Counted from the first letter of the stretch, positions 1-7,223 are shown. The stretch: 9,932 nt of DNA from Ignavibacteriales bacterium (GCA_027347125.1 DAIERC010000340.1:1-9932), one strand, 5' to 3'. Numbers and translations are program-made. Notes: generated by a model from the letters alone, not told the origin.

Positions 1-1561
1 CGATTTGTTTTACAACCGGAATTACCTTCATGCTTTTCCGATAGTTCCTCACTTCAAACTCGGTAGCTTCTACAAGCTGGCCTATTTGAATATCCGAGAA
101 ACCGTTCTTCTTTGCTTCGCGCATTAAATCTGCGTTCACTCTGTTAAGCTTTTTGCTTTGCAGTTTTTTCTCGGTCTCTATAATATTTTTCATCTTATAG
201 ATGAACCACTTCGTAACTTTTGTAAGCTCGTGAATTTTATCTACCGAATAACCGTCTTTCAAAGCCTGGGCAATTGCGTAGATGCGTTTGTCTGTGGGTT
301 CCGAAAGCTCTTTGTCTAGATTTTCAAATACAATGTTGTTGCCTACAAAACCTTTCATTCCTACGTCTAACATTCGTATTGCTTTTTGCATCACTTCTTC
401 AAAACTGCGGCCGAGCGACATAACTTCGCCAACCGATTTCATCTCGGAGCCGAGCTGAGTACTAACCTGCCGGAATTTTTGAAGATCCCAGCGCGGGAAC
501 TTAAGCGCAACGTAATCAAGCGCGGGCTCAAAACATGCCGAAGTTTCTTGAGTAATAATATTTACTACTTCGTTAAGCGCGTAACCCAAGGCCAGTTTTG
601 TGGCGATAAACGCAAGCGGGTAACCGGTAGCCTTCGAAGCGAGCGCCGAGCTGCGGCTTAATCTCGCATTTACTTCAATAATCCTGTAATCATCGGAATT
701 CGGATCCAGCGCATACTGGATATTGCATTCGCCCACAACACCGAGGTGGCGTATAAGTTTTATTCCTATAGATCTTAATTTAAAATTTTCATGCGCCGAA
801 AGAGTTTGCACCGGCGCTATTACAATGCTGTCGCCGGTATGTATTCCCATAGGATCAATGTTTTCCATAGAGCAGATGGTAATACAGTTGTTGTATTTGT
901 CTCTTACAATTTCGTATTCAACTTCTTTCCAGCCTTTTAACGATTCTTCAATCAAAATCTGGTTTGTAAAAGTAAAAGCCCTTCTTGCTTTTTCCAGAAG
1001 CTCTTCTTTGTTGTAAACAATGCCGGAGCCTAATCCGCCAAGAGCGTAAGCGATGCGAACCATTACCGGGAAGCCGATCTTTTCGGCTGCCTGTAAAGCC
1101 TCATCAACATTGCCGGCGGTTTTACTAAGCGCAACTTTTAAACCGATTTCGGTTACTTTGTTGGCAAACAAAAGCCTATCTTCGGTGTCCTGGATAGCTT
1201 CTACCGGGGTACCGAGAACTTTTACGTTATATTTTTCAAGTATGCGTTTTTCAAAAAGTTCAACACCTACGTTTAATGCCGTCTGTCCGCCGAATTGAAG
1301 AAGAATGCTATCGGGTTGTTCTTTCTGAATAATCCGCTCAACAAATTCTGCTCTTATAGGCATGAAATAAACTTTGTCGGCAAAGTTTTCCGAGGTTTGA
1401 ATTGTTGCGATGTTCGGGTTTATAAGAACCGAAGAAATTCCGTCTTCCTTTAAAGCTTTAATTGCCTGGCTGCCGGAGTAATCGAACTCGCCTGCCTGGC
1501 CTATTTGTAAAGCTCCCGAACCTAGTATTAAAACTTTTTTTGGTTTGCCTCTTTTTATCAT
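1..1561 (-). CDS. carB: Carbamoyl-phosphate synthetase large subunit (partial, N-terminal 520 residues)
   Basis: This is the large, ATP-using subunit that makes carbamoyl phosphate from bicarbonate, ATP and the ammonia delivered by CarA, for pyrimidines and arginine. The ATG is at 1561-1559. About 520 codons are present out of roughly 1,070 usual, and the 3' half lies beyond the left edge. Visible parts are the N-terminal pre-ATP-grasp motif (LGSGALQIGQAGEFDYSGSQ, residues 11-30), the ATP-grasp carboxyphosphate domain with the loop RIAYALGGLGSG (from R169), the metal ligands Q282, E296 and N298 followed by ARLSRSSALASKATGYPLA, and then the helical oligomerisation domain to about residue 520. 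The second synthetase half and the allosteric domain are not in view. The start codon overlaps the carA stop (ATGA), which suggests translational coupling. The motifs ALGGLGSG and NARLSRSS are those of eukaryotic CAD rather than of E. coli CarB. The assignment is very secure. Confidence 0.97.
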   Translation of the reverse strand, partial: MIKRGKPKKVLILGSGALQIGQAGEFDYSGSQAIKALKEDGISSVLINPNIATIQTSENFADKVYFMPIRAEFVERIIQKEQPDSILLQFGGQTALNVGVELFEKRILEKYNVKVLGTPVEAIQDTEDRLLFANKVTEIGLKVALSKTAGNVDEALQAAEKIGFPVMVRIAYALGGLGSGIVYNKEELLEKARRAFTFTNQILIEESLKGWKEVEYEIVRDKYNNCITICSMENIDPMGIHTGDSIVIAPVQTLSAHENFKLRSIGIKLIRHLGVVGECNIQYALDPNSDDYRIIEVNARLSRSSALASKATGYPLAFIATKLALGYALNEVVNIITQETSACFEPALDYVALKFPRWDLQKFRQVSTQLGSEMKSVGEVMSLGRSFEEVMQKAIRMLDVGMKGFVGNNIVFENLDKELSEPTDKRIYAIAQALKDGYSVDKIHELTKVTKWFIYKMKNIIETEKKLQSKKLNRVNADLMREAKKNGFSDIQIGQLVEATEFEVRNYRKSMKVIPVVKQI

Positions 1562-2634
1562 TTTAAAGTCCTCACAAACATGTCAAAAATAAATTCGGTA
1601 TCATCCGGTCCAGGAGAAGCCTCAGGATGAAACTGTGCCGCAAACAAAGGTTTTGAAATATGGATTATGCCTTCGTTAGTGCCGTCGTTATCGTTTACAA
1701 ACCATTCGCGCCAATCTTCAGGTAAAGTTTCGGCATCAACTGCGTAGCCATGATTTTGTGATGTTATGTAGCATCTTTTTGTGCCCATTTCATTGCAAGG
1801 CTGGTTATGGCTTCTATGACCGTATTTTAGTTTATAAGTATCGGCGCCAGCGGCCAATGCCATAATCTGGCTGCCGAGGCAAACACCAAGCATCGGTATG
1901 TTGGTGCCCATCGCTTTCTTTACATTTTCTATTGTTGCCCTGCATGTTTTAGGATCGCCGGGGCCGTTTGAAACAAGAATTCCGTCTGCTTTTTCATTTG
2001 TGAAATCATAATCATAAGGAACGCGGAGAACGGTAATACCTCTTTTTAAAAAGGCCTGTATAATATTGTTTTTTGTGCCGCAATCTACAAGAATAATTTT
2101 CTTCCCGTCACTTTTATATTCAACCGGTTCTTTTATGCTTACCTGTCCTGCCAGATCCAATTTATTAACATCTTCAAAATCGATTTCTTCATTTTCATTT
2201 ATTACAATCTTTCCGAGCATCGTGCCCTTTTCGCGTAATTTTCTTGTAAGCATTCTGGTATCGATTCCGTAAATGCCGGGTATTTGTTGCTCCTTCATCC
2301 AGTCGGCAAGCGAACGTTTCGCGTTCCAGTGTGAAAATTCATCTGAATAATCGGAAATTATAAGCGCGCGGCAGTGAATAGCTTCCGATTCAAAATTTTT
2401 TAAAAGACCATTTTCTCTTTCATTTCCGGGTATACCGTAATTTCCTATTAACGGAAAAGTGAAAACTAAAATCTGGCCCCTGTAGGACGGATCGGTCATG
2501 GTTTCCGGGTAGCCGACCATGCCGGTATTAAATACTACTTCGCCGCTGGTATTTTTCGGATAACCGAAACTTGTACCGATAAACTCGGTGCCGTCTTCCA
2601 ATATCAATTTGGCGGTTAAATTTTTTTTATTCAT
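1558..2634 (-). CDS. carA: Carbamoyl-phosphate synthetase small (glutaminase) subunit
   Basis: The 358-residue glutaminase subunit releases ammonia from glutamine and channels it to CarB in the cytoplasm. The N-terminal CPSase small-chain domain covers about residues 7-140 (GEVVFNTGMVGYPETMTDPSY at 31-51). A class I glutamine amidotransferase domain covers about 178-355, with LSNGPGDP-like VSNGPGDP at 221-228, nucleophile C252 in GVCLGSQ, the SQNHGYAV segment at 292-299, and the catalytic pair H336/E338 in QFHPEASPGP. Length is near the usual 360-380. The start is supported by GAGGA immediately upstream (GACGAGGAAATG). The residue two after the glycine following Cys252 is Ser255, where E. coli and CAD have His (CLGHQ); this position is not part of the catalytic triad. 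The gene leads the carAB operon, and its untranslated leader holds a terminator-like hairpin. Confidence 0.97.
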   Translation of the reverse strand: MNKKNLTAKLILEDGTEFIGTSFGYPKNTSGEVVFNTGMVGYPETMTDPSYRGQILVFTFPLIGNYGIPGNERENGLLKNFESEAIHCRALIISDYSDEFSHWNAKRSLADWMKEQQIPGIYGIDTRMLTRKLREKGTMLGKIVINENEEIDFEDVNKLDLAGQVSIKEPVEYKSDGKKIILVDCGTKNNIIQAFLKRGITVLRVPYDYDFTNEKADGILVSNGPGDPKTCRATIENVKKAMGTNIPMLGVCLGSQIMALAAGADTYKLKYGHRSHNQPCNEMGTKRCYITSQNHGYAVDAETLPEDWREWFVNDNDGTNEGIIHISKPLFAAQFHPEASPGPDDTEFIFDMFVRTLK

Positions 2635-2669
2635 TTCCTCGTCGTTATTTTGTTTATAAAAGCTTGGGC

Positions 2670-2704
2670 AAAAAAATAGTCCCGATGAAAATCGGGACTA
2701 TTTT
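2670..2704 (-). terminator. Perfect hairpin with U-tract in the carA leader (possible attenuator)
   Basis: Arms at 2673-2686 and 2691-2704 are perfect 14-bp inverted repeats (AAAATAGTCCCGAT / ATCGGGACTATTTT) around a 4-nt loop. Read on the minus strand, the GC-containing stem is followed by seven Ts (complement of 2670-2676), the form of an intrinsic terminator. On the plus strand the tail is only TTTTAT. The hairpin sits about 35 nt before the carA start and downstream of the candidate carA promoter, and no minus-strand gene lies upstream that it could terminate. An attenuator for carAB is therefore plausible. I see no strong competing antiterminator: only a 5-bp CTATT/AATAG pairing just 5' of it. 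The structure is seen directly; its regulatory role is inferred. Confidence 0.7.
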
Positions 2705-2790
2705 ATACAATAGACTCTAAATATTAAACCAATTGCCGGATTATTTTCGATTTTAATTCCTTTGTTCAACTATCTTTTCTAAAAGTTTAA

Positions 2791-2821
2791 CAAATATAAA
2801 AGAAAGAGATTTTAGATACAA
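2791..2821 (-). promoter_or_regulatory. Candidate carAB promoter (Bacteroidota-type)
   Basis: On the minus strand, TATATTTG (complement of 2798-2791) matches the Bacteroidota -7 consensus TAnnTTTG exactly, and TTG (complement of 2821-2819) lies 20 bp upstream as the -33 element. Transcription would begin near 2784, giving an untranslated leader of about 150 nt that contains the hairpin at 2670-2704. The match is seen; promoter activity is inferred. Confidence 0.5.
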
Positions 2822-2987
2822 TTTGCCAACTTAAATTTTTAGTGATTATCTTCACGCCGAATAGATTTTTTTTTGATGATTAATAAATATAGAATTTCAT
2901 TTATAAAATTTCACAAAATATTTATACCGGAGTTTTGTGATCTACAAAATTATTAATAAATTCTTAACAATATAAATGATAAAACCC

Positions 2988-3018
2988 TTGTCATATCTTT
3001 TTATTTTCCGCATATTTG
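2988..3018 (+). promoter_or_regulatory. Candidate promoter for the PIN-PhoH gene
   Basis: TTG at 2988-2990, a 20-bp spacer and CATATTTG at 3011-3018 match the TTG/TAnnTTTG pattern with one mismatch (C for T at the first -7 base). The spacing is the same as in the candidate carA promoter facing the other way. Transcription would start near 3025, leaving a leader of under 20 nt and no visible Shine-Dalgarno sequence. Confidence 0.4.
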
Positions 3019-3041
3019 AATCAACAAACGAGTAATGCTGA

Positions 3042-4412
3042 ATGAAAACAAAAAAACAAACTTCATCCGCCAAAACATCCAAACAAAACAAAACTTTTAT
3101 ATTAGACACAAATGTTATTCTTCATGATTCTTCCTGCATAAATCAATTCCAGGAACATGATGTAATAATACCTTTAACCGTAATAGAGGAACTAGATCAT
3201 TTTAAACGTGGCAGCCAGGTAATAAATTTAAATGCCCGCGAGTTTGCACGAACTCTGGATTCAATGACCGGCACGGCGCTATTCAACGGCGGCGTTTCTA
3301 TGGGCAAGGGAAGAGGGAAAGTGCGTATTGGAATTGCGCAGGGAATATCGCCCGAAATAAAAGATATATTTAAAGAGGATACTCCCGACCATCGTATTTT
3401 ATCCGTTGCGGTTGAATCAAGCCAAAAAATTAAAAATAAATCCACAGTAATTCTTGTTTCCAAAGACGTCAACCTTCGCATGAAAGCCAAAGCGCTGGGC
3501 ATCCTTGCCGAAGATTATACAACCGACAGAGTATCCAGCATCGAAGAACTTTACAGCGGCAAAGAAATAGTTGAAGATTTTGACGATGAATTAATAATAA
3601 AACTTTTTCAAGCGCCATATGAAGTGCCTGCGAAACAGATGGCAAAAAAATTAAAGTGCGAACTTGTACCCAACAAATATTATATTATTCGCAACTCCAA
3701 CCGCTCCGTGCTGGCTTACCTTGACCAGGAAATGGAGAATTTTAGAAAAGTTGACAAGAACATTATTTATGGAATTAAACCGAGAAACGCGGAACAAACC
3801 TTTGCGGTTGACTCGCTTACAAACAACAACATTCCGCTTGTTACCATGACAGGCAAAGCGGGAACCGGTAAAACATTGCTGGCGCTTGCAAGCGCATTGC
3901 ATATTAGAAAATTTTACAGGCAAATTTTTATCGCGCGGCCGATTGTACCGCTTAGCAATAAAGATATCGGTTACCTGCCCGGCGACGTTCAAAGCAAAAT
4001 TGAACCTTATATGCAGCCGTTGTGGGATAATCTTAGAGTTATTCAGGATCAATTTACCGAAAACGATAAACAAAGCCAGCTTATAAATAATATGTTAAAA
4101 GAGGAGAAACTGGTTATAGAGCCTTTATCATACATTCGCGGAAGAAGCTTGCAGCGTATCTTCTTTATTGTGGATGAAGCGCAAAATCTTACGCCGCATG
4201 AAATTAAAACTATTATAACGCGCGCGGGCGAAGGCTCTAAGGTTGTTTTTACAGGCGACATATACCAGATTGATCATCCGTACCTGGATTCAGAATCGAA
4301 CGGACTATCGTATTTAATAGACCACTTTAAAGGACAAAAACTTTACGCGCATATTAATCTTGAAAAAGGTGAACGCTCTGAACTGGCAGAACTAGCGAGC
4401 AATTTATTATAA
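3042..4412 (+). CDS. phoH: PIN domain-PhoH ATPase fusion protein (PhoH2-type)
   Basis: This 456-residue cytoplasmic protein joins a PIN-type nuclease domain to a PhoH-family P-loop ATPase. The arrangement is known from PhoH2 proteins, described as ATP-dependent RNA helicases/ribonucleases. The PIN domain covers about residues 18-160, with candidate metal-binding acids D22 (LDTN), E49/E50 (IEEL), D116 (TPDHRIL) and D142 (SKDVNLR). After a linker, the PhoH domain (about 240-455) shows Walker A GKAGTGKT at 271-278, the family segment ARPIVPLSNKDIGYLPGD at 298-315, Walker B IVDEAQ at 376-381 and the TGDIYQID segment at 404-411. All key residues are intact and the length is typical. A lysine-rich, disordered-looking N-terminus (1-17) precedes the first PIN strand. 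It is the first of three co-directional genes. The cellular target cannot be read from the sequence, and no antitoxin-like partner gene is evident. Confidence 0.93.
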   Translation: MKTKKQTSSAKTSKQNKTFILDTNVILHDSSCINQFQEHDVIIPLTVIEELDHFKRGSQVINLNAREFARTLDSMTGTALFNGGVSMGKGRGKVRIGIAQGISPEIKDIFKEDTPDHRILSVAVESSQKIKNKSTVILVSKDVNLRMKAKALGILAEDYTTDRVSSIEELYSGKEIVEDFDDELIIKLFQAPYEVPAKQMAKKLKCELVPNKYYIIRNSNRSVLAYLDQEMENFRKVDKNIIYGIKPRNAEQTFAVDSLTNNNIPLVTMTGKAGTGKTLLALASALHIRKFYRQIFIARPIVPLSNKDIGYLPGDVQSKIEPYMQPLWDNLRVIQDQFTENDKQSQLINNMLKEEKLVIEPLSYIRGRSLQRIFFIVDEAQNLTPHEIKTIITRAGEGSKVVFTGDIYQIDHPYLDSESNGLSYLIDHFKGQKLYAHINLEKGERSELAELASNLL

Positions 4413-4584
4413 TATTTGTTTCTTCTTACTTCCGTAATAGTTAAAATTATTAAGGCAGCAAGAATACATTGTAAAATTAGGATTACCCGGCAATATAAAC
4501 GTCTGCCGCATGTACCTATTTTTCCCGCACTAAAAGAATTCCCGGATTATGCTTAAATTTAAAAGTTAATTTTGAGAACTTCGG

Positions 4585-5133
4585 ATGCAAAAATTTACTT
4601 ATTCATTGCCGTTGCGTTTTTTATACAGATATGGAAATATTCCCGTTACGGTGGTTTTATTATTTTATCTTTTCGGCGCTGCTGCCAACCTGGACCAATC
4701 GCTGGTAAACATTATTCCTCTTACCATCGCGCTTTTATTGATTTATTTTTTAAACAGGCATTTCTTAATGCTCTATAAGATACTTCCTTTTAATATTGAA
4801 GCGGATGTTGAAAAAATAAAATGCAGCAAATTCGCTTTATCTAAAAAAGAGATAGTAGTTTATTATAAAGATATCGATAAACTTACCGGCGGTATATTTG
4901 AAGATAAAATAAACAGCTTGATGAAAATACATGATGGGCAGAAAAGTTTGGCTATCGGATTTTTTGCAACGATAAAAAATTCAAAAACATTACAAACAAT
5001 AATTTTAAGTAAAGTGAATAAAGATTTATATGACCAGATTATTTCTAGGTTGAAGAACCGGAAAGAAGTTCAGGTTAAGCCACCGGAGAATATAAAGGAA
5101 AAGAAGGACAACGAATCCGCGAAAAACAAATGA
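4585..5133 (+). CDS. Small membrane protein with two N-terminal TM helices and a possible PH-like domain
   Basis: I cannot assign a named function. The 182-residue product has a short basic N-terminus, two hydrophobic helices (about residues 19-38 and 42-62) separated by a few polar residues, and then a soluble part of about 120 residues. That part (about 70-162) alternates short beta-like stretches (KFALSKKEIVVYYKDI, SLAIGFFATI, LQTIILSKV) and ends in a helix (KDLYDQIISRLK), which resembles bacterial PH-like (bPH) domains. The tail (163-182) is charged, lysine/glutamate-rich and probably disordered. The topology suggests an inner-membrane protein with a cytoplasmic domain. It lies 172 bp after phoH and 95 bp before mnmA on the same strand, so co-transcription is possible but not shown. 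No Shine-Dalgarno sequence is visible. The coding call is good; the fold is a guess from pattern. Confidence 0.8.
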   Translation: MQKFTYSLPLRFLYRYGNIPVTVVLLFYLFGAAANLDQSLVNIIPLTIALLLIYFLNRHFLMLYKILPFNIEADVEKIKCSKFALSKKEIVVYYKDIDKLTGGIFEDKINSLMKIHDGQKSLAIGFFATIKNSKTLQTIILSKVNKDLYDQIISRLKNRKEVQVKPPENIKEKKDNESAKNK

Positions 5134-5151
5134 AGTTATTTTTTACTTCAT
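5130..5151 (+). terminator. Weak hairpin over the stop codon of the membrane-protein gene
   Basis: ATGAAGT (5130-5136) and ACTTCAT (5145-5151) form a 7-bp stem around a T-rich 8-nt loop, followed by CTTTTAAAA. The stem is short and AT-rich and the tail is not a clean T-run, so this is at best a weak terminator between the membrane-protein gene and mnmA. Confidence 0.2.
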
Positions 5152-5228
5152 CTTTTAAAAAGCTTATCTATAAATTTTTAACTTAATTAAAGCCTTAACT
5201 TTTTTTATTTTTAGCTCACAAAATTTTA

Positions 5229-6287
5229 ATGGTTGATATGAAAGTAGCAGTTTTATTATCCGGTGGCGTAGACAGTTCAGTTGCGTTGCGGTTGTTGAGA
5301 GAAGAAGGGCACGATATAACCGCGTACTATTTAAAAATATGGCTTCAAGATGAGTTCTCGTTTCTTGGCGACTGCCCGTGGGAGGAAGATTTAAGCTATG
5401 CGAGAGAAGTTTGCCGGCAAGCCGGCGTTCCGCTTGAAGTGCTTCCTTTGCAAACCGAATATTGGGAAACGGTTGTAACTTATACTATCGAAGAAATAAA
5501 AGAAGGCCGCACTCCAAACCCGGACATGTTTTGCAACAGTCTAATAAAGTTTGGTCAGTTTTATGACAAGATAGACGATTCGTTTGAAAAGGTCGCGAGT
5601 GGTCATTACGCTAAACTAGAATTAATCGACGGGTTATACCGGCTTGAAAGAACACCCGATCCGGTAAAAGATCAAACATATTTTCTTGCTTATCTTACGC
5701 AGCAACAATTACAACGCGCCTATTTCCCGCTGGGAAGATTTAATAAATCCGAAGTAAGAGAGCTTGCTCATAAATATAATTTGCCTAATATGGATAGAAA
5801 AGACAGCCAGGGTATTTGCTTTTTAGGCCAGATAAAATTTAATGATTTTGTTAAACATCATCTCGGCGAAATTAAGGGAGATATAATTAACATCGATACA
5901 GGAAATAAAGTAGGTACGCATAGCGGATATTACTTTTATACAATCGGACAGCGTTCTGGGCTTGGTTTATCGGGCGGGCCGTGGTATGTTGTAAAAAAGG
6001 ATGTTAAAGAAAACATAATTTACATTTCACGCGAAAACATAACCGAACTTGCGCGCGATACATTTAGCGTAGGAAAATTTAATTGGATAGCTGATAGAAA
6101 ACCTGAGAAGAAAAATCTATCGGTAAAAATTCGCCACGGCGCTCATATATTTCTATGTACAATTAATTTTATTGATAACGGAACGGCGGAAGTTAAAATA
6201 GATAAACCTGACCGGGGAATAGCGCCAGGCCAGTTTGCCGTTTTTTATGACGATCAGATTTGCCTGGGAGGCGGGGTGATCTTATAA
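5229..6287 (+). CDS. mnmA: tRNA-specific 2-thiouridylase MnmA
   Basis: MnmA adenylates and then thiolates C2 of the wobble uridine (U34) in Lys, Glu and Gln tRNAs, taking sulfur from a relay or persulfide donor. The 352-residue protein has the N-type ATP pyrophosphatase loop SGGVDSS at 11-17, the GRTPNPDMFCN motif with D99 and C102, and the second active-site cysteine C197 in DSQGICFLG; these correspond to E. coli D99, C102 and C199. The central HSGYYFYTIGQRSGLGLSGG segment (231-250) and the C-terminal beta-barrel (about 280-352, ending RGIAPGQFAVFYDD...GGGVIL) complete the family layout. An insert-like segment KIWLQDEF...GDCPWEEDL (36-55) is more like plant/chloroplast MnmA than E. coli MnmA. 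A second ATG at 5238 (MKVAVLLSGG) is an equally good start, and neither has a Shine-Dalgarno sequence. The gene is third in a plus-strand row and convergent with the thioredoxin gene. Confidence 0.96.
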   Translation: MVDMKVAVLLSGGVDSSVALRLLREEGHDITAYYLKIWLQDEFSFLGDCPWEEDLSYAREVCRQAGVPLEVLPLQTEYWETVVTYTIEEIKEGRTPNPDMFCNSLIKFGQFYDKIDDSFEKVASGHYAKLELIDGLYRLERTPDPVKDQTYFLAYLTQQQLQRAYFPLGRFNKSEVRELAHKYNLPNMDRKDSQGICFLGQIKFNDFVKHHLGEIKGDIINIDTGNKVGTHSGYYFYTIGQRSGLGLSGGPWYVVKKDVKENIIYISRENITELARDTFSVGKFNWIADRKPEKKNLSVKIRHGAHIFLCTINFIDNGTAEVKIDKPDRGIAPGQFAVFYDDQICLGGGVIL

Positions 6288-6408
6288 TACATGCAATCTT
6301 TTTTAAATATTTTGAGAAATAATTTTTAGGTTAAGTATTTGATTAAATAGTAAACTCTTATACATCGGCATTAGTGCATGTTTTAAGTTATCTAACAAAT
6401 GTTAGTTG

Positions 6409-7218
6409 TTAAACATACAAAGCGCTGCCAAAATCTTTCCTATGCTTTAACGTAGTTTCATTTTCCTCTCCAAGGTATTTGAACACTGAGATACAAGCTT
6501 TTCTTGCGCCGTCATCATCAAAAGACCTATCGGTTCTAATTACATCAATTAAATTTACGAGCGCGTTATCAAAATCCTTTTTCTTTATGAATTCAATTGC
6601 GTTAAAATATTTTTCTTTAACTTCGCTTTCCGGTAGCTCATTTCCCTTTAGATCGAAAAGTCTTTTAAGTGTTCTTAACGAATCAATCGTCTCGAAGTAA
6701 TCCGAAAACCCATCGTAACCGGAAATAAGATTAATGCTTTGTCCCGGGTCTTCAAAAAATATTGCTTTAGCCATGATTACCGTTGCCTGTTCGTTTTGCG
6801 GCTCGGCAGTAATTACGCTTCGTAAAATTTCTTTCGCCTCATTATCATTGCCCATTGAAAGCAAATCAATAGCGTTATCAATCTTTTTCTGATTCTTTCC
6901 CGGTATTGCGTTCTTTAACCAACTAAGAATTTTGTGCTCGGGAAGAGCGCCGGTAAATTCATCAACAACATTGCCATCAATAAACAATTTAACATTTGGA
7001 ATTCCTTTTACCCCGTATTGCGCTGCAATTTCCTGGTTATTATCGGAATCAACTTTTACAAGGTCCCATTCGCCTGAAAATTTTTCGGCTAAATTTTCAA
7101 GTACAGGGCTAAGCATTTTACAAGGGCCGCACCATTCCGCCCAAAAATCTACCAGCACCGGAATATTAAAACTCTTTTTAATTACATCTTCGGTAAAATC
7201 TTTCATTTCGTATTTCAT
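6409..7218 (-). CDS. ybbN: Thioredoxin-TPR protein, YbbN/CnoX-like co-chaperone
   Basis: This 269-residue cytoplasmic protein fuses an N-terminal thioredoxin domain (about 1-107) to an all-helical TPR-like region (about 112-269), the layout of YbbN/CnoX, a holdase/redox partner of chaperones in E. coli. The thioredoxin site is a full WCGPC (W29-C33) with the cis-proline in GIPN (P74), so it should be redox-active, unlike E. coli YbbN, where this motif is degenerate. The C-terminal FDDDGARKACISVFKYLG...LY segment matches the usual end of the family. I chose the ATG at 7218: AAAGG lies 8 nt upstream of it, while the longer frame would need a TTG at 7224 almost on top of that site. The gene converges with mnmA and diverges from the outer-membrane protein gene. 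The thioredoxin fold is certain; the YbbN/CnoX role is inferred from architecture. Confidence 0.9.
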   Translation of the reverse strand: MKYEMKDFTEDVIKKSFNIPVLVDFWAEWCGPCKMLSPVLENLAEKFSGEWDLVKVDSDNNQEIAAQYGVKGIPNVKLFIDGNVVDEFTGALPEHKILSWLKNAIPGKNQKKIDNAIDLLSMGNDNEAKEILRSVITAEPQNEQATVIMAKAIFFEDPGQSINLISGYDGFSDYFETIDSLRTLKRLFDLKGNELPESEVKEKYFNAIEFIKKKDFDNALVNLIDVIRTDRSFDDDGARKACISVFKYLGEENETTLKHRKDFGSALYV

Positions 7219-7223
7219 TATCA

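Larger units (their letters stand above)
2635..3041. other. Divergent intergenic region between carA and phoH
   Basis: These 407 bp separate two divergently transcribed genes. They hold the carA leader with its hairpin (2670-2704) and one candidate promoter in each direction (2791-2821 minus, 2988-3018 plus). The remainder, about 2830-2985, is strongly AT-rich (for example runs around 2866-2900 and 2915-2975) with no open reading frame, repeat array or RNA gene that I can recognise. Confidence 0.7.

Noticed and set aside
386..1298. Three plus-strand open frames (91, 97 and 81 codons) at the left end.
   Set aside because: All lie opposite the clearly coding carB sequence on the minus strand and have no recognisable motifs.
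3035..3127. A 30-codon ORF overlapping the start of the PIN-PhoH gene in another frame, in the position of the upstream antitoxin gene known with some mycobacterial phoH2 genes.
   Set aside because: It is very short, lysine/asparagine-rich as expected from reading A-rich DNA out of frame, has no ribosome binding site and shows no resemblance to an antitoxin that I can recognise.
3651..4073. A 140-codon open frame on the minus strand inside phoH.
   Set aside because: It lies wholly opposite the conserved PhoH Walker A region and its translation looks like no protein family; it is a shadow of the real gene.
6289..6381. Distant inverted repeat ACATGCA (6289-6295) and TGCATGT (6375-6381) flanking the mnmA-thioredoxin intergenic region.
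   Set aside because: Seven bases about 80 nt apart is expected by chance in AT-rich DNA, and nothing else suggests a mobile element or structured RNA.
6392..6405. Palindrome CTAACAAATGTTAG between the convergent mnmA and thioredoxin-TPR genes, considered as a shared terminator.
   Set aside because: The stem is only 5-6 AT-rich base pairs and no T-run follows on either strand.
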